DNA from: Nocardia neocaledoniensis
Lineage (GTDB): Bacteria > Actinomycetota > Actinomycetes > Mycobacteriales > Mycobacteriaceae
Direction: 5' to 3'
Length of the DNA: 64,000 bases
Assembly (NCBI RefSeq): GCF_003182135.1
Contig: NZ_QGTL01000004.1
Span: 186,001 to 250,000 of the forward strand
Under the pieces are notes generated by a model that worked only from the letters and a program-made list of their open reading frames with translations, was not told the origin of the DNA and searched no databases. The translations under genes and the position numbers were made by a program. Positions 23,578-30,711 of this stretch are shown here, in pieces; position 1 is the first letter of the stretch, and each line of letters starts with the position of its first letter.

Positions 23578-24087
23578 ATGGACGACGGTCGCGACGAACT
23601 GATGCGCGCACTCTACGCCGAGCACGCGCCCGCCCTGTGGCGTTTCACCCTCGGCATCACCCACGATCCGGGCCGGGCCGAGGACATCGTCCAGGAGACG
23701 CTGCTGCGGGCCTGGCAGCGGCCCGCGGTACTGGAACAGACCGAGACCTCGCCGCGCGCATGGCTGTTCACCGTGGCGCGTAACCTCGCCGTCGACGAAC
23801 ACCGCAGCGCCCGCCACCGCCGCGAGTTCGGCACCGACACGCCACCGGAGCAGGTGAGTCCCGATCAGTCCGACCGGGCGCTGGACGGCTGGCTGGTCGC
23901 CGACGCGCTCAGCACGCTGAGCCCGGATCACCGCGAGGTGATCGTGCGCGCCTACTATCGCGGGCTCGGCATGCAGCAGATCGCCGACGAGCTCGGCATT
24001 CCGCCGGGCACCGTGAAATCCCGGCTGCACTACGGCATGCGCGCGATGCGCCTGGCCTTACAGGAGATGGGGGTGACCAACAGATGA
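23578..24087 (+). CDS. ECF RNA polymerase sigma factor, SigL-like
   Basis: A 169-residue ECF sigma factor. Region 2 (LYAEHAPALWRFTLGITHDP, EDIVQETLLRAWQRP, then PRAWLFTVARNLAVDEHR) binds the -10 and core enzyme. Region 4 (LSPDHREVIVRAYYRGLGM, then IADELGIPPGTVKSRLHYG) recognises the -35. Gene order and partner type match mycobacterial sigL-rslA. The stop overlaps the anti-sigma start (ATGA), so the two are made in a fixed ratio. See the leader ORF just upstream. Confidence 0.92.
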   Translation: MDDGRDELMRALYAEHAPALWRFTLGITHDPGRAEDIVQETLLRAWQRPAVLEQTETSPRAWLFTVARNLAVDEHRSARHRREFGTDTPPEQVSPDQSDRALDGWLVADALSTLSPDHREVIVRAYYRGLGMQQIADELGIPPGTVKSRLHYGMRAMRLALQEMGVTNR

Positions 24088-24776
24088 CCGATCTCGCCGA
24101 CGAGTACAGCACCTGGGACGCCGCCTACGTGCTCGGTTCCCTCGGCGCCGCCGAGCGCCGCGAATTCGAAGCCCATCTGCGCGACTGCCCGCACTGCCAG
24201 AACGCCGTCGCGGAGCTGGCCGGGCTGCCCGGCATGCTCGCGCTGGTCGACCGCGACACGGCGCTGTCGATGATCGAATCCACGGAGCAAGGGCCGCCCC
24301 CCGATCTGCTTCCGTCCCTGGCCGCGGCGGCCGCGAAACGCAGGCGGCGCACCCGCTGGCTCGGCATCGGCAGCGCGGTGGCCGCGGTCGCGGCGACGGT
24401 GGCGATCGCCGTGCCGGTGACGATGACGGTCGCCAGGTCCGATTCCCCCGCCGAACAGGTTGTCGCCCAGCAGCAGATGCGCGCGGTCGAGCAGACCCCC
24501 ATCACCGCCGAGGTGAAACTGGTCCGCGACGGCGACCGCACCCGCCTGGTGATGACCTGCCGCTACGGCGGCGTCGACTACGGCTACGGCGCCGCGTACG
24601 ACTACGGCCTCGTCGTCACCGTGGACGGGCAGCGAATGCCGTTGGACCAGTGGCCCGCAGGGCCGGGCACCGAACTCACCGTCGACCGCACGATCGATGC
24701 CGCACCGGAATCGATCGACGCGGTCGAGATCACGTCGGTGGATTCCGGGCGCACCGTCCTGGTCGCGCAGGTCTGA
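24084..24776 (+). CDS. Zinc-binding membrane anti-sigma factor, RslA-like
   Basis: A 230-residue anti-sigma factor. The cytoplasmic N-terminal ZAS domain carries the HX3CX2C motif (HLRDCPHC, around residues 33-40), which in this family binds zinc and releases sigma on thiol oxidation. A single membrane helix (residues ~95-115, after KRRRRTRW) leads to an extracytoplasmic C-terminal domain of about 110 residues with a Tyr-rich GGVDYGYGAAYDYG stretch. It pairs with the ECF sigma factor through an ATGA overlap. Confidence 0.92.
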   Translation: MTDLADEYSTWDAAYVLGSLGAAERREFEAHLRDCPHCQNAVAELAGLPGMLALVDRDTALSMIESTEQGPPPDLLPSLAAAAAKRRRRTRWLGIGSAVAAVAATVAIAVPVTMTVARSDSPAEQVVAQQQMRAVEQTPITAEVKLVRDGDRTRLVMTCRYGGVDYGYGAAYDYGLVVTVDGQRMPLDQWPAGPGTELTVDRTIDAAPESIDAVEITSVDSGRTVLVAQV

Positions 24777-24783
24777 ACGCCGA

Positions 24784-24817
24784 CGATCCGGTCACCCCGC
24801 GCGGGGTGACCGGATCG
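24784..24817. terminator. Hairpin terminator, bidirectional
   Basis: GATCCGGTCACCCC and its exact complement, separated by GCGC, form a 14-bp stem (15 with the flanking C-G pair) between the anti-sigma gene and the convergent ABC permease. Confidence 0.85.
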
Positions 24818-24830
24818 CTGTGCCGGGTGA

Positions 24831-25610
24831 TCAGTCGGCTTGCTTGCGGAAGATGGACTTGGACCACAGGTAGCCGCCGCCCGCGATCACCGCGCACCAG
24901 GCCAGCGAGACCCAGCCGTTGACGCCGATCTCGGTGCCCATCAGCAGCCCGCGCAGCGTCTCGGTGATGGGGGTGAAGGGCTGGTACTCGGCGAACTGGC
25001 GCAGGCCGATCGGCATGGTGTCGGTGGCGACGAGGCCGCTGCCGAGGAACGGCATCATCACGATCGGAAACGGTGCGTTGCTGGCACTTTCGGGGTTCGG
25101 CGAGAGCAGGCCGAGCGCGATGGCCAGCCAGGCGAAGGCGAAGGTCACCAGCATGAGCAGGCCGAGCGCGGCCACCCACTCGACCACGTTGGCACTCGGC
25201 CGGAAGCCGATCAGCAGCGCGACACCGGTCATCACGGCCATGCCGCCGAGCGCCTGGATGAGCGTGCCGATGACGTGCCCGGTGAGCATCGAGGACTGCG
25301 AGATCGCCATCACCCGAAAGCGATTCACGATGCCCTTGCTCTTGTCGGTGGCGATGGAGACCGCCACCGAGACCGTCATGTACGCGGGCAGCAACAGCAG
25401 CATGCCCGGCGCCAGATAATCGATGTACTCGCCGCCGGAGGACTTCTCCAGTGCCCCACCGAAAACGAAGTTGAACACCAGCAGCAGAACGGTCGGCATG
25501 ATGAGGATGCCGAACACCATGCTGGGGTAGCGCTTGGCGTGGATGATGTTGCGCCGCAACATCGTCATCGTGTCCGCGAGCGCGTGATTGGAAGCGGTCA
25601 GAGTGCTCAT
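24831..25610 (-). CDS. ABC-2 type exporter permease (DrrB-like)
   Basis: A 259-residue permease with six membrane segments and the ABC-2 signature in its second half (PFTPITETLRGLLMG), after DTMTMLRRNIIHAKRYPSM at the N-terminus, as in daunorubicin-resistance DrrB proteins. It forms an exporter with the adjacent ATPase. The ATG overlaps the ATPase stop (ATGA). The substrate is unknown; the divergent biosynthetic-looking operon at 27363 suggests its product as a candidate (inference). Confidence 0.9.
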   Translation of the reverse strand: MSTLTASNHALADTMTMLRRNIIHAKRYPSMVFGILIMPTVLLLVFNFVFGGALEKSSGGEYIDYLAPGMLLLLPAYMTVSVAVSIATDKSKGIVNRFRVMAISQSSMLTGHVIGTLIQALGGMAVMTGVALLIGFRPSANVVEWVAALGLLMLVTFAFAWLAIALGLLSPNPESASNAPFPIVMMPFLGSGLVATDTMPIGLRQFAEYQPFTPITETLRGLLMGTEIGVNGWVSLAWCAVIAGGGYLWSKSIFRKQAD

Positions 25611-26566
25611 GCCAGGGACTCCTGCTCGGTGGTGGCGCGGCCGGTGAGGGTGAGGAAGACGTCGTCGAGGTTCGGGGTGTGCACGGAGATGCCGCCGGCT
25701 TCGATGTGCTCGGCATCGAGCAGGTCGAGCACCGCGCGCAGCGAGCGCACGCCGCCGTCGCTCGGCACGGCGAGGGTGAGCCCGTCGCCGCCGTCGAGTA
25801 CGCGCGCGGCCGAGCCGAATGCGTACTGCGCGGCGGCCATGGCCTGCTGATCGGCGAAGTCGATGCGGATGTGCCCGCCGGGGATCAGGCGCTTGAGCTC
25901 GGCGGCGGTGCCCTCGGCGACGATGCTGCCGTGGTCGAGCACCGCGATGCGGTCGGCCAGCTGGTCGGCCTCCTCGAGGTACTGGGTGGTGAGGAAGACG
26001 GTGACGCCGCGGTCGTCGACCAGGGTGCGGATGATGTCCCAGATGGCGCGGCGGCTGCGCGGGTCGAGGCCGGTGGTCGGCTCGTCGAGGAAGATCACCC
26101 GCGGGTCGCCGACCAGGGTCATGGCCAGGTCGAGCCGTCGGGTCATGCCGCCGGAGTAGGTGCTCGCGGGCTTGTCGGCCGCCTCGATCAGGTCGAAGCG
26201 GTCGAGCAGTTCGGCTGCCAGGCGGCTGGTCTCGCGCCGGGGCAGATGGTTGAGATCGCCCATCAGGTGCAGGTTCTCGCGGCCGGTCAGCAGTTCGTCG
26301 ACGGCGGCGAACTGCCCGGTGACGCCGATCAGCTCGCGCACCCCGTCCCGGGCGGTCACCACATCGTGCCCGCCGACGGTGATCTCCCCGCCATCGGCGC
26401 CGATCAGCGTGGTGAGGATCTGCACGGTGGTGGTCTTGCCCGCGCCGTTGGGGCCGAGGAGGGAGAAGATCGTGCCCTCGGCGACGGTGAGGTCGATGCC
26501 GTCGAGGACCGTGTGTTCGCCGTAGGCCTTGCGCAGGCCGCGTGCGGTGATGGCCGAGTTGACCAT
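25607..26566 (-). CDS. ABC exporter ATP-binding protein (DrrA-like)
   Basis: A 319-residue ATPase. Walker A is GPNGAGKTT, the Q-loop lies in GVTGQFAAVDELLTG, the signature is YSGGMTRRLDLAM, and Walker B is VIFLDEPTTGLDPRSR with the H/Q-loop VFLTTQYLEEAD. The C-terminal ~90 residues form the DrrA-type tail (GGISVHTPNLDDVFLTLTG). The ATG at 26566 has AAAGGGA upstream; an earlier in-frame start at 26614 lacks support. It is coupled to the DrrB-like permease. Confidence 0.93.
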   Translation of the reverse strand: MVNSAITARGLRKAYGEHTVLDGIDLTVAEGTIFSLLGPNGAGKTTTVQILTTLIGADGGEITVGGHDVVTARDGVRELIGVTGQFAAVDELLTGRENLHLMGDLNHLPRRETSRLAAELLDRFDLIEAADKPASTYSGGMTRRLDLAMTLVGDPRVIFLDEPTTGLDPRSRRAIWDIIRTLVDDRGVTVFLTTQYLEEADQLADRIAVLDHGSIVAEGTAAELKRLIPGGHIRIDFADQQAMAAAQYAFGSAARVLDGGDGLTLAVPSDGGVRSLRAVLDLLDAEHIEAGGISVHTPNLDDVFLTLTGRATTEQESLA

Positions 26567-26626
26567 GGTCGTCCCTTTCCAGAGAATTGCATTCATAGCT
26601 GCGAATAAGTGCATGAGTTACCCACA

Positions 26627-26643
26627 CGGCCCCTCCGGGGCCG
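26627..26643. terminator. Short GC-rich hairpin after the EXLDI gene
   Basis: CGGCCCC-TCC-GGGGCCG (7-bp stem, 3-nt loop) lies between the EXLDI gene and the exporter genes on the same strand. It may attenuate read-through; there is no clear T-tract. Confidence 0.45.
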
Positions 26644-26682
26644 CGGTGCTCGGTTGTCGGTGTGTGGTTGTCGCGTGAGGAG

Positions 26683-27210
26683 CTAGATGTCGAGCTCCTC
26701 GATCTGCGGATGCGAGTAGATGTCTTCGACCTTGCGGTACAGCTTGTCCGGGACGCGGCCCTTCAGTGCCGCGACGTCGTCGAGGATCTCGTACTCGTAG
26801 TCGCCCCAGTCCCAGGGCCGGTCGCCGATGCCGAACATCCGGCGCCAGTACTTCCAGTCCTTCATGTCACCGGCGGCCTCGCCGGTCGGGTAGTCCTTCC
26901 ACAGCGCCGTGTGCGTATGCAGCACGAGCTTGCCCTTGCGGCTGCGGTAGACCTTCTGGTCGAGAACGCGCTCGTCGCCGACATCGCGCCACTCGCCCAG
27001 CAGGGAGCCCTGGAAGCGCACCTGCCGCACACCGTCGCGCCCCACCTGCAGGACGATCTCGTCGAACCCCGCCTGGCGGCCTTCCTCCAGGTCGATGAAG
27101 CGACGCAGCGCGGTGACGACCGCGCCGGACAGATTCCCGCCGACGAGTTCCTGTGCGCGCTGGAACAGCGACAGGTCGTCGTCGGAAACGTAGATCGTCT
27201 TGTTCGGCAT
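26683..27210 (-). CDS. EXLDI family protein
   Basis: A 175-residue protein ending in the diagnostic EELDI tail of the EXLDI family, known from actinobacterial genomes next to DrrAB-type exporters. The first ~45 residues (KTIYVSDDDLSLFQRAQEL, then LSGAVVTALRRFIDLE) look like a ribbon-helix-helix DNA-binding unit. The rest is rich in Trp, Tyr and Asp (MKDWKYWRRMFGIGDRPW). It sits directly upstream of the exporter genes. It probably acts as a local regulator, perhaps at the TATACGTA direct repeats just before its start (inference). Confidence 0.85.
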   Translation of the reverse strand: MPNKTIYVSDDDLSLFQRAQELVGGNLSGAVVTALRRFIDLEEGRQAGFDEIVLQVGRDGVRQVRFQGSLLGEWRDVGDERVLDQKVYRSRKGKLVLHTHTALWKDYPTGEAAGDMKDWKYWRRMFGIGDRPWDWGDYEYEILDDVAALKGRVPDKLYRKVEDIYSHPQIEELDI

Positions 27211-27218
27211 GAACTCAC

Positions 27219-27238
27219 TATACGTAGATGTATACGTA
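27219..27238. promoter_or_regulatory. Direct repeat TATACGTA x2, candidate EXLDI operator
   Basis: Two exact TATACGTA octamers with a 12-bp period, separated by GATG, start 9 bp upstream of the EXLDI gene. Tandem repeats at about one helical turn are typical for ribbon-helix-helix regulators, and each core TACGTA is itself palindromic. Confidence 0.55.
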
Positions 27239-27254
27239 CAAGCAAGAGGGGATC

Positions 27255-27271
27255 TTCACCGGACCGGTGAA
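27255..27271. promoter_or_regulatory. Perfect 17-bp palindrome in the divergent control region
   Basis: TTCACCGG-A-CCGGTGAA is perfectly symmetric, with no T-tract after it, so it looks like an operator rather than a terminator. Confidence 0.55.
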
Positions 27272-27303
27272 CCGTCCTCGGCGCGTCCCCGTATCACTCG
27301 TGT

Positions 27304-27344
27304 ACGGACGATCCGTCCGTCGGTGTCCGCTGGACACGGCGGAC
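27304..27344. promoter_or_regulatory. Further palindromes in the leader of the ThDP operon
   Basis: ACGGACG-ATC-CGTCCGT (27304-27320) is perfect. It is followed by GTCCGC (27325-27330) and GCGGAC (27339-27344), with TGTCC-GCT-GGACA nested inside. These lie 19-59 bp before the ATG, so they could be operators or leader RNA hairpins. Confidence 0.5.
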
Positions 27345-27362
27345 GTGTCAGGAGGAGGGCCG

Positions 27363-29039
27363 ATGCCGGGCCGAGTGGTCGACTATCTGGTGGACATGAT
27401 CGCCGAGCTGGGGATCACCCATCTCTTCGGGGTCGACGGCGCCAATATCGAAGACGTCTACGACGCGATCTTCGACGCGAACGGGCCGGTGGGCATCGTC
27501 GCCAAACACGAGTTCTCCGCGGCCACCATGGCCGACGGATACGCCCGCAGCACCGGTGGGGTGGGCGTCGTCGTCGCCACCTCCGGCGGCGGGGCGATGA
27601 ACCTGGTGGCCGGGCTCGCCGAGTCGTACACCTCACGGGTACCCGTCCTCGCGTTGATCGGGCAGCCGCCGACCGGCCTGGAAGGACATGGCGCGTTTCA
27701 GGATTCGAGCGGGCTCGCCGAATCCATCGACGCGACAGCGCTGTTCGCGACCGTCAGCCGGTACTGCGCGCGGGTCGAGGACCCCGCCGAGCTGCCGGAG
27801 CGGTTCGCGGCCGCCGTGGCCGCCGCGAAGGAAGGCGGACCGGCCGTTCTGCTGCTGCCCAAAGACGTTCAGCAGCGATCCATGCCGGCCGATCTTGTCC
27901 CGCGGACAGCCTCGGCCCGCACCACCGACAGACCTCCGTCGACCGGTGCGCTCGGCGACGAGCTCACCGCCGCCCGGCGCACCGGCAAGATCGTGATCAT
28001 CGCCGGTGACCAGGTCGCGCGCGACGACGCCCGCGCCGAACTGGCCGAACTCGTCGCCGCGCTCGACGCCTCGATCGGCCTCGCACCCGACGCCAAGGAC
28101 GTGTACCCGAACACCGGGCCCGGCTACTGCGGTGTCGCGGGCAGCATGGGCCATGCCGAACTGATCGAGGCGCTGCGCTCGGCCAGCGCCTGCCTGCTGG
28201 TCGGCACCCGGCTGCCGGTCACCGCCCGCGCCGGCCTCGACGCGCTGCTCACCGAGCTGCCGGTGCTCAGTATCGGGGTGCTGCCGCCGTATCCCGCGGC
28301 CCGCCACGTCGACGGGCCCGACCTCGCCGCGTCCATCGCCGACCTGCTCACGCGGATCGACACCGCCCCGGCCCGCGGCGAGGCGGCGGCCCACCTCACG
28401 CCGATGCCGGTGCCGCCGGCCGACGGTCCCGGCCTGCGGTACCGCGCGGTCGTCGAGGCCATTCAACGCGAACTTCCCAGCGGCGCGGATATTTTCGCCG
28501 ACGCGGGTAACACCGGAGCGGCCGTGGTGCATTACCTACGGGTGCCCGAGGGCGGACGATTCGTCGTCGCCCTCGGGATGGGCGGCATGGGATACGCCTT
28601 CGGCGCGGGCATCGGGTCCGCGTTCGCCCGCAGGCACGCCGCCGACGGTCCGCATCGCACGATCGTGATCGCCGGCGACGGTTCGTTCTACATGCACGGG
28701 ATGGAGCTGCACACCGCGGTCGAACACGACCTGCCCGTCACCTTCGTGGTGTTCAACAACAACGCGCACGCCATGTGCGTCACCAGAGAACAGCTCTACT
28801 ACCGAGACCGATACAGCTTCAACAGGTTCCGCACCGCGCGGCTCGGCCCCGGCATCGCCGCCATGTTCCCCGGCCTGCCCTCGCGCACCGTCGCCGAACC
28901 CGCCGAACTCGCCGAAGCCCTGCGCGACAGCGTCGCCGCCACCGGCCCGGCGTTTCTCGAAATCCTGTGCGACCCCGACGAGATCCCGCCGTTCCTGCCC
29001 TTTCTGTCGACCATCGACGCCTCGAGGAGTACACCGTGA
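27363..29039 (+). CDS. ThDP-dependent enzyme, acetolactate-synthase/decarboxylase-like
   Basis: A 558-residue enzyme of the thiamine-diphosphate decarboxylase/carboligase superfamily, with three domains. The N-terminal PYR domain has the catalytic Glu50 (VAKHEFSAATMADGYARS) and AGLAESYTSRVPVLAL. The middle domain follows. The C-terminal PP domain has the ThDP motif G438-D-G-S ending in NN (AGDGSFYMHG, then TFVVFNNNAH). It should decarboxylate a 2-oxo acid and release an aldehyde or join it to an acceptor. The missing regulatory subunit and the neighbours argue against a housekeeping IlvB role. ATG 27363 has AGGAGG upstream. First gene of a four-gene coupled operon. Confidence 0.88.
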   Translation: MPGRVVDYLVDMIAELGITHLFGVDGANIEDVYDAIFDANGPVGIVAKHEFSAATMADGYARSTGGVGVVVATSGGGAMNLVAGLAESYTSRVPVLALIGQPPTGLEGHGAFQDSSGLAESIDATALFATVSRYCARVEDPAELPERFAAAVAAAKEGGPAVLLLPKDVQQRSMPADLVPRTASARTTDRPPSTGALGDELTAARRTGKIVIIAGDQVARDDARAELAELVAALDASIGLAPDAKDVYPNTGPGYCGVAGSMGHAELIEALRSASACLLVGTRLPVTARAGLDALLTELPVLSIGVLPPYPAARHVDGPDLAASIADLLTRIDTAPARGEAAAHLTPMPVPPADGPGLRYRAVVEAIQRELPSGADIFADAGNTGAAVVHYLRVPEGGRFVVALGMGGMGYAFGAGIGSAFARRHAADGPHRTIVIAGDGSFYMHGMELHTAVEHDLPVTFVVFNNNAHAMCVTREQLYYRDRYSFNRFRTARLGPGIAAMFPGLPSRTVAEPAELAEALRDSVAATGPAFLEILCDPDEIPPFLPFLSTIDASRSTP

Positions 29040-29695
29040 CAACCAGTGCCCTGCCCGCCCTCAGCGACATCCCCGACGAGGTGATTCCCGGCGTCCTGCG
29101 GATCGAGAACTCCGACAGGGAGGCCACGACACCGATCATCATGGACATGCTGCGGTCGGTGTACCCGCACGATCAGATCTACGGCGACTACTGCCCGGTG
29201 CAGACCTACATCGCCGCGCCGCCGCGCGAGGTCTTCGAGTACCTCGCCGACACCCGCTCGCTCGAGGAGTGGACCTACAGCCTGCGCGGATTCACCGAGA
29301 CCGAGGAGCCGGGGCTGTGGCTGTCCTACGACCGGCTCGGCGATACGACCAAGTGCTACACCAGAACCGTCGCCAACGCCGACGCCATGACCGTGGACTA
29401 TCACTGCGCCTGGGACCAGTCCGAGCACCTGTGGATGATCTACCTGATGCGTGTGGTCGACGCGAAGCTGGTGTTCGACAAGCCCGGCTCGGTGGTGCTG
29501 TGGGTGAACTGCAAGCACCCCTTCTACGACGAGAACGGGTATCCGGAGACCGCGCCGCCCAAGCGGCCGGTGTGGGTGGGCGACTTCTGGGAGATGTTCT
29601 CCGCCGGACACCAGCTCGAGCTGGACAACCTCAAGGCCATCTGTGAATACCGCGCGGCGAACGGGCTGCCGATCAAGCCGGAGTGGATGCGATGA
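29036..29695 (+). CDS. SRPBCC (START/cyclase-like) family protein
   Basis: A 219-residue protein. A ~30-residue N-terminal extension leads into a START-like domain beginning VQTYIAAPPREVFEYLADTRSLEEW and continuing with aromatic-rich strands (TVDYHCAWDQSEHLW, VLWVNCKHPFYDENGYP), ending in the long C-terminal helix (HQLELDNLKAICEYR). The family binds hydrophobic ligands in a deep cavity and includes aromatase/cyclases and hydrolases. Here it probably shapes or protects an intermediate of the surrounding pathway. GTGA overlap with the ThDP gene and ATGA overlap with the next gene indicate tight coupling. Confidence 0.8.
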   Translation: MTTSALPALSDIPDEVIPGVLRIENSDREATTPIIMDMLRSVYPHDQIYGDYCPVQTYIAAPPREVFEYLADTRSLEEWTYSLRGFTETEEPGLWLSYDRLGDTTKCYTRTVANADAMTVDYHCAWDQSEHLWMIYLMRVVDAKLVFDKPGSVVLWVNCKHPFYDENGYPETAPPKRPVWVGDFWEMFSAGHQLELDNLKAICEYRAANGLPIKPEWMR

Positions 29696-30711
29696 ACATG
29701 CCGACCGTCAGCCTCATCGATGTCGCGAGCTACCTGCCCGGCGATCCCGTCCCGACCGAGTACTTCACCCAGTTCTCCCGTTCCGACCGGATGGCCAAGA
29801 ACGTGATGTTCCGGTCCCCCACCGGCCGTCATCACATCTCCCGCGACGAAACGGCCGTCGACATGGCCGAACGCGCGTTCGCGCCGCTGCGGGAACGGCA
29901 CGGCGACGGCCTCGCCGGCGAGATCGACATCATCATCACCCACACCCAGCTCCCCGACAATCCGGTGCTCGGCGCCGGGCCGGAGCTGGCGCGCAGGCTC
30001 GGCGCGAAGCCCGCGCACGTGCTCGACGTGCACAACGGCGGCTGCGCGGCGTTCGTGCACATGATGTCGCTGGCGCGGATGATCATGGCCACCAGCGACG
30101 CCCGCACGGCGCTGATCGTCGCCGCCCAGAACTGCGCGGGCCCGGTGTTCACCCAGCCCGAGATCCGCAAGCTCGCGCAGGCGCCGGTGCCCGGCGACGG
30201 TTGCGGAATCGGCCTGCTGCGCAGGGACGACTCGGCGCCGATCCTCGACATCGAATGCCGCACCTACCCCGAATTCGCCGGTGACATGGACTTCTCCACC
30301 AACGGTCCGCGCAAGTACTGGGAACCGGGCGAGGGCCAGGGCTGCGTGAGCTTCACCGAATCGAAGATCACCAAGGTGTTCGCGCGCGGCAACCGCCTCG
30401 TGCCCGAGGTGGCGCTGGCGGTGTGCGACCACATCGGGGTGAAGGGGCGCGACATCGACACCTTCGTCACCAACCAGCCCAACCGGCTGTTCCTGCGCAA
30501 CTGGCACGACGCGCTCGAACTGCCCGCCGAACGGCATCCCGACACCTTCGACCGGTGCGGAAACCTGTTCGCCGCGGGCATTCCCGTCACCCTGGATGTG
30601 GAGAACCGGGCCGGGCGGCTGCGCAACGGGTCGGTGGTGCTGCTGTCGGCGTTCGCGCACGCGGGTGATTTCGCCGGCGCCGCCGCCGTGCGCTGGGGCG
30701 CGGCGCGATGA
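29692..30711 (+). CDS. KASIII-like (3-oxoacyl-ACP synthase III family) enzyme with Asn for His
   Basis: A 339-residue thiolase-fold enzyme. The nucleophile is C118 (HNGGCAAFVHMM), PVPGDGCGIGLL forms the usual dimer/active-site strand, and N291 sits in DRCGNLFAAGIPV, equivalent to the KASIII Asn. The HQAN motif of FabH is replaced by N261-Q-P-N (TNQPNRLF), so the His needed for decarboxylative condensation is lost. Such variants often act as acyltransferases or perform non-decarboxylative chemistry (inference). ATGA overlaps on both ends. It is unlikely to be the housekeeping FabH. Confidence 0.85.
   Translation: MNMPTVSLIDVASYLPGDPVPTEYFTQFSRSDRMAKNVMFRSPTGRHHISRDETAVDMAERAFAPLRERHGDGLAGEIDIIITHTQLPDNPVLGAGPELARRLGAKPAHVLDVHNGGCAAFVHMMSLARMIMATSDARTALIVAAQNCAGPVFTQPEIRKLAQAPVPGDGCGIGLLRRDDSAPILDIECRTYPEFAGDMDFSTNGPRKYWEPGEGQGCVSFTESKITKVFARGNRLVPEVALAVCDHIGVKGRDIDTFVTNQPNRLFLRNWHDALELPAERHPDTFDRCGNLFAAGIPVTLDVENRAGRLRNGSVVLLSAFAHAGDFAGAAAVRWGAAR

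Noticed and set aside
27255-27271. Terminator between the divergent units
   Set aside because: The palindrome lies between two divergent starts and lacks a T-tract, so an operator is more sensible.
27363-29039. Housekeeping acetolactate synthase large subunit (ilvB)
   Set aside because: No ilvN or ilvC follows; it is coupled to SRPBCC, KASIII-like and aminotransferase genes instead.
29692-30711. Housekeeping FabH
   Set aside because: The HQAN motif is changed to NQPN and no fatty-acid synthesis genes are near.
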